A stretch of 64,000 nt of DNA. It comes from BNXB01 sp031548005 (GTDB taxonomy: Bacteria; Bacteroidota; Bacteroidia; Bacteroidales; Azobacteroidaceae). The notes under the pieces are model-generated. The model was not told where the DNA came from. It saw nothing but the letters and a program-made list of their open reading frames with translations, and searched no databases. The position numbers and the translations under genes are program-made. Location of the stretch: assembly GCA_031548005.1 (NCBI GenBank), contig JAVBRK010000001.1, positions 40,924 to 104,923 on the forward strand, in the 5' to 3' direction. Below are positions 36,092 through 45,654 of this stretch, piece by piece; position 1 is the first letter of the stretch; every line of letters begins with the position of its first letter.

Positions 36092-37411
36092 ATGATCTCA
36101 CAAGAACATAAAGACCTGGCCCGCTGGGCTTTACAATATGCATTGAGCAAAGGATGCTCCAATGCCCGCGTTTTGGTATATTCGGGAACGAACAACTCTT
36201 TCGAATACCGGGATACCCAGTTAGATAAATTGGAGCAATCTGCCGAAAACGGTATGAGCATCCAACTGTATGTCGACGGCCGTTTCGCCAGCTATTCTAC
36301 CAACCGATTGAATAAAAACGAATTGGAGAAATTCATCGCCAACGGTATCGAGGCGACACGCTTCCTCGCTAAAGATGAATTCCGGCAGCTTCCTAAGCCT
36401 GAAAGATATTATAAAGGAGACGGCAAAGGACTGAACAGCTTTGACTTCGATTACAGTAAAGTTTCTGTCGACGACAAAATGACTTTGATCAAAAACACCG
36501 TTGGGGAAGTGTTCGGAAAAGACGAACGGTTGATTTCCGTATCGGCAGGCTATTCCGACGGGGTTAGCAGTTCGTATGCCATTACCAGTAACGGATTTGA
36601 AGGCGAATCGGATACTACCTATTTCAGCCTGAATGCAGAAACGGCGATGAAAGGAACAGGAGATGCCCGCCCGTCGTCGTACTGGTACGACTCGGCCATT
36701 TTCTGGAATAATCTGAAGAAAAACAATATCGGTAAAACAGCTTATGAACGTACTGTAAGGAAGCTCGGACAAGAGAAAATCGAATCCGGAATATTCCCGA
36801 TGTTAGTCGATAACACCCAGATATCGAACCTGCTGTCTCCTTTGATCTCTGCCATGTATGGGAACGCGATTCAGCAAAAAAATTCGTTTCTGATAGACAA
36901 GATCGGTCAGCAAATTACCTCCGGGAAATTTACCCTAACCGACGATCCGCACATTCCGGGAGCCCGCGGATCACGCTGGTTCGACGGAGAGGGAGTCGCC
37001 ACCCAAAAACGGACCATTATCGAAAACGGAATTCTGAAGATCTATTTTATCGATACATATAACGGGCTGAAGTTAAATATGGAACCTACAGTTCAGGGGC
37101 CATCGATACTGAACTGTAAGCACGGCGACAAAAATTTCGACCAACTGTTAGCGACAGTTGATAAAGGGATTTGGATCACCGGTTTCAACGGAGGTAACAG
37201 CAACAGCACCACCGGCGATTTTTCATTCGGGATCGAAGGCTTCCTGATCGAAAACGGGAAAGCCGTCAAACCTATCAATGAAATGAATATTACCGGCAAC
37301 CTGCTCGAATTGTGGTCGAATATCGTCGAGGTGGGCAACGACCCGCAAATGATTTCCTCCTGGAGAATTCCGTCGATATTATTCGACAAAGTGAACTTCA
37401 GCGGGAAATAA
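36092..37411 (+). CDS. pmbA: TldD partner PmbA/TldE
   Basis: Non-catalytic partner of TldD: same fold without the HExxxH motif (the corresponding region near 260-280 reads VDNTQISNLLSPLISAMYG). ATG at 36092 chosen, 439 aa; an open frame extends upstream to a TTG at 36041 overlapping tldD but adds no family-like sequence. No signal peptide or Tat motif is visible. The gene begins 37 bases after the tldD stop. Twenty bases separate its stop from the convergent rhaD. Confidence 0.9.
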   Translation: MISQEHKDLARWALQYALSKGCSNARVLVYSGTNNSFEYRDTQLDKLEQSAENGMSIQLYVDGRFASYSTNRLNKNELEKFIANGIEATRFLAKDEFRQLPKPERYYKGDGKGLNSFDFDYSKVSVDDKMTLIKNTVGEVFGKDERLISVSAGYSDGVSSSYAITSNGFEGESDTTYFSLNAETAMKGTGDARPSSYWYDSAIFWNNLKKNNIGKTAYERTVRKLGQEKIESGIFPMLVDNTQISNLLSPLISAMYGNAIQQKNSFLIDKIGQQITSGKFTLTDDPHIPGARGSRWFDGEGVATQKRTIIENGILKIYFIDTYNGLKLNMEPTVQGPSILNCKHGDKNFDQLLATVDKGIWITGFNGGNSNSTTGDFSFGIEGFLIENGKAVKPINEMNITGNLLELWSNIVEVGNDPQMISSWRIPSILFDKVNFSGK

Positions 37412-37431
37412 AAATACCAATCCGTCTCAGA

Positions 37432-38241
37432 TTACTTCGGCAAATTAAAAGCCAACCTCATTTCATCCATTTGCTTGTCCGTCATGCCGGTAGGTTCAAA
37501 ACCCATCGACTTGGCGGTCAGGTAAATCTGCGCCGATTTAGAAAGGGTATCGATCATATCGAAAGCTTCCATCACATCGTCGCTGCCCGAGCAGATTCCG
37601 TGCTTTTCCCACATCACCACATCGTAATCTTCCAACTCTTTGATGGTGGCATCAGCCAATTCGAATGTGCTGGGCATCGCATACGGAATAATGCCGAGTC
37701 CTCTCGGACAGAAAGCCTTGGTTTCCGGAATCATACTCCACAACAACTGGGTTAAAACATCTTTTTTCAGAAAATCCGGATGGTGTGTCATGGCTATCAG
37801 ATCGATCGGATGAGTATGTACAACGGCTTTATAAGTCGAACCTTTACCGATCAGATAGTTATGTATCGATAAATGGGAGGCGATTTCCGAAGTCGGCCTC
37901 ACAGCCTGGTCGGCCACGATCTCGTAGGCGCTGCAATCTTCCGTGATACGAACGATCGAGCCATGTTCCATCGGCCAACGGGCCAAATCCCGCATCCGTT
38001 TATTGGTCCCTTTGCAGTAAAACCAACAGCCTTTCAGGTTCGGCAAAGTCCTTCCGATGGAAATAGGCTCACAAATGGCTTTCATGGCCCGCATTTTGTC
38101 ATCAATAAAACCTGAGATATTGACGGTTATATTACCGCCGTTACGTTCTGCCCAGCCTTTTTGCCACAGATATCCTGCTACTTCGGCTACCTGCCCTATT
38201 TGCCAGGCTAATTCCGGGCGATTATCCAATACTGAACTCAT
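37432..38241 (-). CDS. rhaD: Rhamnulose-1-phosphate aldolase
   Basis: Class-II zinc aldolase cleaving L-rhamnulose 1-phosphate to DHAP and L-lactaldehyde. Active-site residues can be placed by the E. coli pattern E117/H141/H143/H212: here Glu-119, His-142, His-144 (HTHP) and His-214. NGGNIT near 34-39 binds the phosphate. 269 aa, normal. It follows rhaB after 49 bases. The isomerase RhaA, which would supply the pathway, is not in this window. Confidence 0.95.
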   Translation of the reverse strand: MSSVLDNRPELAWQIGQVAEVAGYLWQKGWAERNGGNITVNISGFIDDKMRAMKAICEPISIGRTLPNLKGCWFYCKGTNKRMRDLARWPMEHGSIVRITEDCSAYEIVADQAVRPTSEIASHLSIHNYLIGKGSTYKAVVHTHPIDLIAMTHHPDFLKKDVLTQLLWSMIPETKAFCPRGLGIIPYAMPSTFELADATIKELEDYDVVMWEKHGICSGSDDVMEAFDMIDTLSKSAQIYLTAKSMGFEPTGMTDKQMDEMRLAFNLPK

Positions 38242-38290
38242 TTTTATATAATTTAGATGAATTTTTAAACATGGTATTTGTTTGCTAAGT

Positions 38291-39766
38291 TTATATTTTT
38301 ACAATATTCAAAAACTTCGTAAATGCAGCGTCCCAGGCTATCCGGTCTTCCGGAAGAAAAACCCGGGGAGTCACTGAATTTCGTACGGTCTGCCTGATGG
38401 CCGCCAAATCTTTGACCAAGCCCATAGCCTTGGCCTGCATCATCACATTCCCGATGGCTGTTGCCTCTGCCGGACCGGCAACGACCGGAATTCCGGCAGA
38501 ATTTGCAGTCCACTGATTCAGGAGGTTATTCTGCGACCCTCCGCCGATTACATGCAACTTTTCAATCGGAAACGGAGCGACTTTGACAATATTATCGAGC
38601 ACCCATCTGTATTTCAGGGCCAAACTTTCAAAAATGCAGCGGACAAACTCAGAATCCTGCTCTGGTACAGGCTGACCGGTTCTGCGACAATAATCAGCAA
38701 TGGCTGCCGGCATGCTGCCGGGATTCGCAAATAAAGGATCGTCACTGTCGATCAGAGAGCGAAAAGCTCCGGCCGACCGGGCCATTTCCACAAGTTCCGG
38801 ATAGGTATATTCCTTCCCGGATCCGGACCACTCTTTCCGGCACTGTTCCAACAGCCACATTCCGGTAATATTTTTCAGGAAACGAGTCGTTCCTTCCACC
38901 CCACCCTCATTGGTGAAATTCATTTTATAACTATCCTCTGTAATAACCGGTTCCTTCACCTCAATCCCCATCAGCGACCAGGTGCCGGAACTCAGGTAAG
39001 CAAACCGCTCATTTTCGGCCGGTACCGATACGATTGCAGATGCCGTATCATGTCCGGCAACAGCAACGACTTTCACTTTCCCCAGACCGGTATCTTTAGC
39101 AACAGTATCGGTCAATACTCCAATAATAGTTCCAGGCATCACGATGGGAGGAAAGAACTTCCCATTCACACCGGAAACCTGCAGTAATTTTTCCTCAAAG
39201 CATTTCGTCCGGGGATTCAAAGCCTGGGAAGTCGAAGCAATAGTATACTCACATACTTTTTTGCCTGAAAGGAGGTAAGACAATGCGTCGGGCATAAATA
39301 GCGCACCGGCAGCGGCTTTAAAAGCAGAAGAAGGTTCTTTTCCGGCGGCGTAAAGCTGATATAAGCTATTGAAATTCATGATTTGAATTCCAGTCAGGTC
39401 ATACACCTCTTTACGGGATACCGACCGGAAAAACTCATCAGGAACACCATTGGTATACGGATCACGATAAGCCCGGGGGAGTCCCAGTATAGTCCCGTCT
39501 TCTCCAAGATAAGCAAAATCCACTCCCCAAGTGTCGATTCCGATAGATTCGATAGGAATCTTTTCTTCGGCTGCAGCACAAAGCCCTTGTTTCAAGGCGC
39601 CATAGAGAGCATAAATACTCCAGAAATATTTATCATGTAAATGAATCATGATATTGGGGAAGCGGGTAAGTTCTTTGATCGTCAGGTGTCCATTCTCCAG
39701 AGATCCAAGAATAGTACGACCACTGGTTGCTCCCAAGTCAAAAGCCAGAAAATTCTTTTTTTCCAT
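38291..39766 (-). CDS. rhaB: Rhamnulokinase
   Basis: FGGY-family kinase phosphorylating L-rhamnulose with ATP. The ASKHA N-terminal phosphate loop DLGATSGR is near 10-17, GIDTWGVDFAYLG near 77-89, and C-terminal ATP contacts in HVIGGGSQNNLLNQWTA near 395-411. 491 aa, standard length. It precedes rhaD in the operon. The start codon is preceded by an AT-rich 70-base stretch. No rhaA or permease lies beside it. Confidence 0.95.
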   Translation of the reverse strand: MEKKNFLAFDLGATSGRTILGSLENGHLTIKELTRFPNIMIHLHDKYFWSIYALYGALKQGLCAAAEEKIPIESIGIDTWGVDFAYLGEDGTILGLPRAYRDPYTNGVPDEFFRSVSRKEVYDLTGIQIMNFNSLYQLYAAGKEPSSAFKAAAGALFMPDALSYLLSGKKVCEYTIASTSQALNPRTKCFEEKLLQVSGVNGKFFPPIVMPGTIIGVLTDTVAKDTGLGKVKVVAVAGHDTASAIVSVPAENERFAYLSSGTWSLMGIEVKEPVITEDSYKMNFTNEGGVEGTTRFLKNITGMWLLEQCRKEWSGSGKEYTYPELVEMARSAGAFRSLIDSDDPLFANPGSMPAAIADYCRRTGQPVPEQDSEFVRCIFESLALKYRWVLDNIVKVAPFPIEKLHVIGGGSQNNLLNQWTANSAGIPVVAGPAEATAIGNVMMQAKAMGLVKDLAAIRQTVRNSVTPRVFLPEDRIAWDAAFTKFLNIVKI

Positions 39767-39883
39767 ATCCGATCAATTATATTTCTTGCAAAAATAGTAA
39801 ATAATTATTCCCTTGAAATACAATTTTTGATCTTTCACAGTTGAATTCCGGCAGTCTGCTATCTTACCGGAATAATCGAATGC

Positions 39884-39918
39884 AAAAAGCCGGCACAACC
39901 CACAAGCGTGCCGGCTTT
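39884..39918 (-). terminator. Rho-independent terminator after the Gfo/Idh/MocA gene
   Basis: Perfect 11-bp stem AAAGCCGGCAC/GTGCCGGCTTT (39886-39918) with an 11-base loop. On the minus strand it ends in TTTTT. It lies about 30 bases past the stop codon of the oxidoreductase and shields rhaB/rhaD from read-through. Confidence 0.85.
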
Positions 39919-39946
39919 ACCGATTGAATAATTTTCAGAAGCCCGG

Positions 39947-41299
39947 TTAGTATTTAAATACTTTTCCTCCGGCCAGGACTTCCTGGTTGATCTTATCAAA
40001 AGTCACGAATTCCCGTGTACGCAAAGCGGCTGTTACCATAATACAAGCAACAGAGTGGTTATATCCGGCTTCTACAGGGGCATTGGGTTGTTTGCGGCTA
40101 CGAACACACTCCATCCAGTTACGAACGTGCATCGATGACATCGGATCTCCCCCGGTATTGGCTTCTGCCGCCACTTTAATATCCGATTTCAATTCGAACT
40201 CATCCAGTTTATTTTGCTTCATTCCCATCACTTTAGCATGTCCTTCTGTCAGATAACCATTGGGCGTTACTTTATTTGTATCCAGATTCAATTCACCTCC
40301 GTTGGAATAATAAATTTCCTTTATTCCTCCGGCAGAATTGGTGAAACGGGACGAATACAGTACCTGGAAGCCTTTCGACAAATCATTTTCAGGGCCATAT
40401 TCCATCACAGCAGTCATCGTATCATAATTGGTACGTCCGTCCTTCCACAGGTAAATTCCTCCGTTAGCAGAAACACTGCGGGGATGTTCCAAACCGGTAA
40501 ACCAATGCACCGTATCGATCTGGTGCGCCATCCACTGTCCGGGAATTCCAGAAGAATACGGCCAGAATAATCTGTATTCCAAATATTTACGAGGATCAAA
40601 ATCCACATACGGACGGTTCATCAGGAAACGGTTCCAATCCAGATCCTTTTCAAAACACTGGGCTACCAAGCCGGGACGACGCCAGCGATCCGGTTGATTC
40701 ACATTCCAGGTCATTTCGCACATAACAATATCACCGAACTTACCAGAGCGGATATAATCATTGGCTGCGTGATAATTCGGTCCGCTGCGTCTCTGAGAAC
40801 CGACCTGGAGGATGATTCCGGATTTCTGAACAGCCGCTTTTGCCCGGCGGTTATCTTCCATCGTCTCGGCAAACGGCTTTTCAATATAGATATCTTTGTT
40901 ATTAGTAGCAGCTTCCACCACATGCAAGGCATGCTGGAAATCGGCTGTAGCAACGATCACGGCATCAATATCCGGATCAGCATACAATTCCTCGTTATTC
41001 CGGTAGCTTCGTATATCATGACCGAACTGATCTTTCAGAAATGTTACTCCTTCTTCCCGGCGGCGGTTCCAGATATCGGAAACCCCGATAATATCGAAGT
41101 TCAACTCTTTATAATGATTTTTAAAACAAGGAATCAACGTACTTTTCGAACGATCGGAAAATCCGATAATCCCGACACTGACACGGTCGTTCGCTCCGAC
41201 AATACGGCTATAGCTCTTAGCGCTCATTCCGGCGCCACCAATCAGCAACCCAGCAGAAGCCAGACCTGCTTTTTTAATAAAATCTCTTCGTGTTGACAT
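39947..41299 (-). CDS. Tat-exported Gfo/Idh/MocA-family oxidoreductase
   Basis: N-terminal twin-arginine signal STRRDFIKKAGLASAG followed by a hydrophobic segment, then a Rossmann domain (VSVGIIGFSDRSKS near 40-53) and the family active-site motif IEKPFAE near 143-149. Such exported members act on sugars or glycosides and some make 3-keto sugars with a tightly bound NAD. No lipobox. 450 aa. It follows a tandem DUF1080 protein by 69 bases in the same orientation, which suggests a periplasmic 3-keto-glycoside route. Substrate unknown. Confidence 0.88.
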   Translation of the reverse strand: MSTRRDFIKKAGLASAGLLIGGAGMSAKSYSRIVGANDRVSVGIIGFSDRSKSTLIPCFKNHYKELNFDIIGVSDIWNRRREEGVTFLKDQFGHDIRSYRNNEELYADPDIDAVIVATADFQHALHVVEAATNNKDIYIEKPFAETMEDNRRAKAAVQKSGIILQVGSQRRSGPNYHAANDYIRSGKFGDIVMCEMTWNVNQPDRWRRPGLVAQCFEKDLDWNRFLMNRPYVDFDPRKYLEYRLFWPYSSGIPGQWMAHQIDTVHWFTGLEHPRSVSANGGIYLWKDGRTNYDTMTAVMEYGPENDLSKGFQVLYSSRFTNSAGGIKEIYYSNGGELNLDTNKVTPNGYLTEGHAKVMGMKQNKLDEFELKSDIKVAAEANTGGDPMSSMHVRNWMECVRSRKQPNAPVEAGYNHSVACIMVTAALRTREFVTFDKINQEVLAGGKVFKY

Positions 41300-41368
41300 A
41301 GTTTTTAGGGTTAAGAATTAAAAGTTTTTCCCAAGCTGAAAATAATCTCCGCCCGGCTTTTTTTTTCT

Positions 41369-42724
41369 TTAAAATTCTCTGATTTTTATATTTTTAAAAT
41401 GGACTTTGTCTCCATGATCCTGCAACAGGATATTTCCTTCTGCAGCCTCACCGAAAGCCGGCCAGTCTTTATATTTACTATAAGCCACCAAGGCTCTCCA
41501 CATTTGTGTATTACGCTTATACTCGACAATTTTCACATCATTCAACCAGTGCTCCACATAATCTCCTTTTACGATAACGCGGGCTGTATTGTACACTCCC
41601 GGACGGAAAGGCTTGGTTACCGGAGCTGGAATCAGGTCGTACAAAGAACCTAATGTACGGTTTCCTTTTACCCCCAGTTTGGCATCCGGATGCTTCTCGT
41701 CGTCCAGGATCTGGAACTCGCATCCGATAGAAGATCCGGCTCCTTTATTGGTTTCCGTATCGACAAAATATTTAATTCCACTGTTGGCTCCTTCGGTAAT
41801 CCTAAAATCGACCGACAACTCAAAATTTTTATATTTTTTGGTTGTCACGATATCCCCACCGTTAGTAGATTCACCGCCTCCGGCTTTAAGAACGACCAAC
41901 TCTCCGTTTTCAACTTTCCAACCATGCTGAGGAAAAGAAGTGGCTTTGGCTCCCCGCCAACCGGTAGTCGTTTTTCCATCCCACAGTAATTTCCATCCCT
42001 GAGCCTGTTCTTCGTCCGAAATGGTATTATCGATCGCATTTACCTGAGGGATTTCTCCATAATAAGGTAATTTTTCCAACGCCAGATTTTTCGTACAGAT
42101 ACGGATATTCCGCCAGGCAACCGTCAGACCTTCCTGGTCTGCTTTTCCAATGCTGTGTACCTGAAGGGCAATGAAACCAGACGGAGTCATATCATCCAGC
42201 AGGTTGGCACAGGGTACTCCATTCAACCAGGTCCGGATCGAATTTCCAATCGCCTCGATGCGCACCTGGTTCCATTTCCCCGATTTAAAGGCAGACTTAG
42301 CTGCCGGATTTTTTTCGAGGGTATACAACCAACCACGACGGGCTTCATCGTATATACCCGCACTCCAGGCCCGGGGAGAAGGATCGATTTCGTACTGATA
42401 GCCGTGTACCCTTCCGGATTTGTAATCAGGCAAGCTATTACTCCGGAACTGAATCCCGGAATTCAATCCATCCGACACCTTATATTCCAGTTCCAGAATA
42501 AAATCGGAATACATTTTAGTTGTAGACAGAAACGTATTGGGAGTATTCATCTTACTGACTCCTACAATAGCGCCATCCTGTATTTTATACTCGGCACTAC
42601 CATTCACTTTTTTCCAGCCTTTGAGGCTTTTACCATTAAATAAAGATTCCCAGTTGCCCTGGGCATAACCCTGTACAGCAAAAACAAGGGCCGATAACAG
42701 CAATGTTAAAGATTTAATTTTCAT
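41369..42724 (-). CDS. Tandem DUF1080 (3-keto-disaccharide hydrolase-type) protein
   Basis: Signal peptide ending GYAQG (about residue 22), then two copies of the DUF1080 concanavalin-like fold, about 24-210 (WESLFNGKSLKGWKK, FILELEYKV) and about 240-450 (GWKLLWDGKTTTGWRG, FELSVDFRITEGANSGIKYF). Both copies keep the SGI[QK]F or NSGIK segment. Characterised relatives remove 3-keto-sugar groups, so this fits the neighbouring oxidoreductase. Exported without a lipobox. 451 aa. The internal duplication is clear by eye. Confidence 0.9.
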   Translation of the reverse strand: MKIKSLTLLLSALVFAVQGYAQGNWESLFNGKSLKGWKKVNGSAEYKIQDGAIVGVSKMNTPNTFLSTTKMYSDFILELEYKVSDGLNSGIQFRSNSLPDYKSGRVHGYQYEIDPSPRAWSAGIYDEARRGWLYTLEKNPAAKSAFKSGKWNQVRIEAIGNSIRTWLNGVPCANLLDDMTPSGFIALQVHSIGKADQEGLTVAWRNIRICTKNLALEKLPYYGEIPQVNAIDNTISDEEQAQGWKLLWDGKTTTGWRGAKATSFPQHGWKVENGELVVLKAGGGESTNGGDIVTTKKYKNFELSVDFRITEGANSGIKYFVDTETNKGAGSSIGCEFQILDDEKHPDAKLGVKGNRTLGSLYDLIPAPVTKPFRPGVYNTARVIVKGDYVEHWLNDVKIVEYKRNTQMWRALVAYSKYKDWPAFGEAAEGNILLQDHGDKVHFKNIKIREF

Positions 42725-42735
42725 ACGTACATATT

Positions 42736-43695
42736 TTATTCTGTTTTAAAGTTATTTCGTATAAAATCTTCCAAAGTGAGAGGAATATCATTTTTCTCCC
42801 GGCCGATCGTCCGGATATTCGTATCAATTATCAGAGGCTGTTTCTCTTCTATAAATAAGGATAAAAAGCGGCCGATCTCCTCCAGGTTATTTTTCATCGG
42901 ATCGGTCGAGATCTCGTGCTTGCAACCAATCATCCGGTACAGGCAATGAGGCGATCCCGATCGAATCAATTGTTGTGCAATGGCCTCCGAGCCACAAAAC
43001 TGGATTCCGGAAATTTCCAGCCGGGAAAATGGCACCGTACTATCCATGTCTCCATGGAACAGCAACATGGGAGCAGCCTTTCCATTCCAGGCCATCTGCC
43101 CTTGCGAAAAAATGGCGCCGGCAAACCCGATCACACCGGCATACTGAAATCCGGAAGGCAATTTTCCGGCAAACGGAGATTGCCTGTTATGTTCGTACTC
43201 GGCCTGTAAAACGGCAATTGCACCGGCGCTCGATCCGCTGATTATAATTTTTTCCGGATCAACATTCCAGTCCGAAGCATTCTTCAGAATATAATTGGTC
43301 GCGTCATATAAATCTTCTACAGCCATAAAAACAGCATTAGCCAGGGCCGGAACAACTTTCTCGAGATCCGGGTTGTGTACATTCTTCAACCCTAACCGGT
43401 AGTCGATCGCGACAACCGTATAGCCTTGCCTGGCAAAATAATCGTAATATGCCAGGTAGCTGCCTCCGTCGCGGGAGCCTCCCCTGAAGCTGCCTCCGAA
43501 CAGAAACACTAAACAGGACTGTTCATCAGTCTCTGTTCCTTTCAGCCGGTACTTATCTAATTTCAGGGAAATGCCATCTTTTTGAGAGTATTCATATGTC
43601 GTTTTTTCAATATCTCCCGGACAAGATCCGTGTACGCACACAGAAAGACAGGGTAACAATACGACTAAAAATAAAGTCAACATTTTATGTTTCAT
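42736..43695 (-). CDS. Exported alpha/beta-hydrolase, esterase-like
   Basis: Signal peptide (about 1-24), oxyanion segment FGGSFRGG near 66-73, nucleophile Ser-156 in GSSAG, Asp-218 in HGDMDST and His-260 in CKHEI: a complete catalytic triad in the order of carboxylesterase/BD-FAE-type enzymes. Could deacylate glycans. It lies 11 bases upstream of the DUF1080 gene in the operon, next to an SGNH-like protein, so two esterase-like folds accompany the keto-sugar enzymes. Substrate unknown. Confidence 0.85.
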   Translation of the reverse strand: MKHKMLTLFLVVLLPCLSVCVHGSCPGDIEKTTYEYSQKDGISLKLDKYRLKGTETDEQSCLVFLFGGSFRGGSRDGGSYLAYYDYFARQGYTVVAIDYRLGLKNVHNPDLEKVVPALANAVFMAVEDLYDATNYILKNASDWNVDPEKIIISGSSAGAIAVLQAEYEHNRQSPFAGKLPSGFQYAGVIGFAGAIFSQGQMAWNGKAAPMLLFHGDMDSTVPFSRLEISGIQFCGSEAIAQQLIRSGSPHCLYRMIGCKHEISTDPMKNNLEEIGRFLSLFIEEKQPLIIDTNIRTIGREKNDIPLTLEDFIRNNFKTE

Positions 43696-43727
43696 AATAT
43701 TATGATTGTCTGGAGATAAAGGAACGC

Positions 43728-44513
43728 TTATCTAATTGGCTTCAAAGGTAATACTTTTTTCATAGTTTCTGCAAAAATTGCCGCCATTCTCTGCTGAATA
43801 TACGAATTTTCACCTCTCGCCGGATGCCAGCCGAATGTTTCTCCGTCTATTTGTTGGGTATCGGTAGTATACAGCAGGCTGAATTGTTTTTTTGTAACCG
43901 GATGCAGCGTTTTTCTGGAAAATCCGATATTCAGGTCGAATTCAACCAATGGGAATCCCCATTTTTCAGCCAATTCCCGGATCGAAGCATTATAAACCAC
44001 TCTCCCATCGTGCCAATCAGTACACAAAACAACAATCACCGGTTTACCCGACTGTGTTTTATAATATCTCGACTCCGGATCGTTCTTCAACTCATAACAT
44101 TCCGAAATATAGCGCTTGATAACATAATCGAACTCCGAAGCATAATTGCTCCGGTCGAAAGGAGTTGAATAATCATGGTAATCATCTTTCAACCGGGAGG
44201 ACTCGAACACATCCTGGTTATGCGCATGCATAATGACCAAAACATCCAGGTTTTCCAATTCTTCCCGGGTATACAGGGAACCTTCGGCCATCCGGTTGGC
44301 AGCATTGGCAATCGCTTCTCCTCCTATCGCCCGGTTGAGGGGATTGGCTCCCAGTTCGCGGCACGCTATTTCAAACCATCCGTTTTCGGGAGATGCAAAA
44401 GAAGCTCCTGTCAGCAGGATATTATATGTCTGCATTCCTTCCCGGCCCTGTGATATTCCCATCTGAAATCCGATGAGCAGATACAATAGAATAAATAGAA
44501 CCCGTTGTTTCAT
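43728..44513 (-). CDS. Exported SGNH/DUF5040-like protein
   Basis: Signal peptide ending near residue 22 (MGISQG). ILLTGASFASPENGWF near 31-46 resembles an SGNH block-I Gly-x-Ser segment, VLVIMHAHNQD near 91-101 carries Asn/His, and FGWHPARGENSYIQQRMA near 226-243 holds a candidate catalytic His. I place it with DUF5040 from memory, not certain. First gene of the operon and divergent from an AraC-type regulator with 190 bases between. 261 aa. Confidence 0.65.
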   Translation of the reverse strand: MKQRVLFILLYLLIGFQMGISQGREGMQTYNILLTGASFASPENGWFEIACRELGANPLNRAIGGEAIANAANRMAEGSLYTREELENLDVLVIMHAHNQDVFESSRLKDDYHDYSTPFDRSNYASEFDYVIKRYISECYELKNDPESRYYKTQSGKPVIVVLCTDWHDGRVVYNASIRELAEKWGFPLVEFDLNIGFSRKTLHPVTKKQFSLLYTTDTQQIDGETFGWHPARGENSYIQQRMAAIFAETMKKVLPLKPIR

Positions 44514-44658
44514 TTACTTTTCTGTTATGATACTTTTAATTTAACACGAGCAAAGATAATAAAATTATCCGGCAACAAAATTGAACTATCCAATTTTAAT
44601 TTTTTCTCCTCTCCGGAAAATATAAGTATAAAAAAAATGACAGTAAATATAATTTTCT

Positions 44659-44666
44659 TATTTTTG
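44659..44666 (+). promoter_or_regulatory. -7 element upstream of the AraC-type gene
   Basis: TATTTTTG matches TAnnTTTG and lies 38 bases before the AraC start. No TTTG is found at the expected -33 position. The surrounding 190-base divergent region should also contain the promoter of the minus-strand operon, not resolved here. Confidence 0.4.
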
Positions 44667-44703
44667 TGGACATGAAGGAGTCTATTCACCTAAAATCAAA
44701 GGC

Positions 44704-45567
44704 ATGATTAAGAATATAACATTCGATTCCCATTTTCGGGTAGAGTTAAAAATACATTCTATCAAAGAAGCCGAAAGGATTCAATTCGAATCGTATTGCA
44801 GGGCCAATTATTATCAATTGATCTGGATAAAAGAAGGATCCGCTGTCTTTGATATCGATTTGAAAGACGTAAACCTGTCGTCCGACCAATACATTTTTAT
44901 AGGTAAAGACATGGTTTATAAGTTAGACGGGAATAGTGAATATTCGGGTCTCATTGTTTGCTTCACTGATTTTTACTTCGACCGGAGTGAACAAGACATC
45001 CGTTTTCTGCAAAACACCAGAATATTCAATCAGCTTACACCGGTTTCGGCAGAGAAGATCATGCACGGCAGCGACCTGCTGAACATCGAATATATGTTAA
45101 AAAAGCACAACGACTTATCCGATCCTTTAAGGGATGACGTTATACACACGCTACTCAAATTATACCTCTACCGGACCGAAGCAGCTTTGCCCCACAAAGA
45201 TAAAAACACATCGGTACTGGATACAAACCAGGTCAATGTCCGGAAATTCAAAGAATTAGTGAATGAACATTTCATCCTTCACAAAGAGCTGTCATTTTAT
45301 ACTGAACAATTAGGTATTTCGTCAAAACAGTTACTTTATTCAACGAAACAAGTTCTGGGGAAAAATGCCAAAGAGATCATCATCGAGAAAACAATTATCG
45401 AAGCCAAACGGTTCTTGATTTACTCCGGACTATCCGTTAAGCAGATCGCTTACTGCCTTGGATTCAATGAACCCAATAATTTTTCCATATTCTTTCACAA
45501 ATATACCGGAATAACCCCCGGGAACTTCAAAAAGAGTATTCTGAATCCGGGGAAGAAATCAAAATAA
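44704..45567 (+). CDS. AraC-family transcriptional regulator
   Basis: 287 aa with an N-terminal cupin-like effector domain (about 1-150) and two C-terminal helix-turn-helix motifs; the second, SVKQIAYCLGFNEPNNFS near 248-265, is a typical AraC recognition sequence. It is divergent from the esterase/DUF1080/oxidoreductase operon and is the obvious candidate activator for it, and perhaps for the rha genes beyond. Ligand unknown. The C-terminal tail is lysine-rich. Confidence 0.9.
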   Translation: MIKNITFDSHFRVELKIHSIKEAERIQFESYCRANYYQLIWIKEGSAVFDIDLKDVNLSSDQYIFIGKDMVYKLDGNSEYSGLIVCFTDFYFDRSEQDIRFLQNTRIFNQLTPVSAEKIMHGSDLLNIEYMLKKHNDLSDPLRDDVIHTLLKLYLYRTEAALPHKDKNTSVLDTNQVNVRKFKELVNEHFILHKELSFYTEQLGISSKQLLYSTKQVLGKNAKEIIIEKTIIEAKRFLIYSGLSVKQIAYCLGFNEPNNFSIFFHKYTGITPGNFKKSILNPGKKSK

Positions 45568-45612
45568 TATCCAAATGTATTTTTTTTATCTTTTCAGACG
45601 AGAAATCCTGTA

Positions 45613-45620
45613 TACCTTTG
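45613..45620 (+). promoter_or_regulatory. -7 element of the orphan unit
   Basis: TACCTTTG embedded in a TATACCTTTGCGGGC context. It is identical in the core to the typA and mtaB -7 elements in this window. The -33 region is T-rich without an exact TTTG. Confidence 0.5.
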
Positions 45621-45654
45621 CGGGCGTAAATCTATTTAATCTGAAAACAAACCT

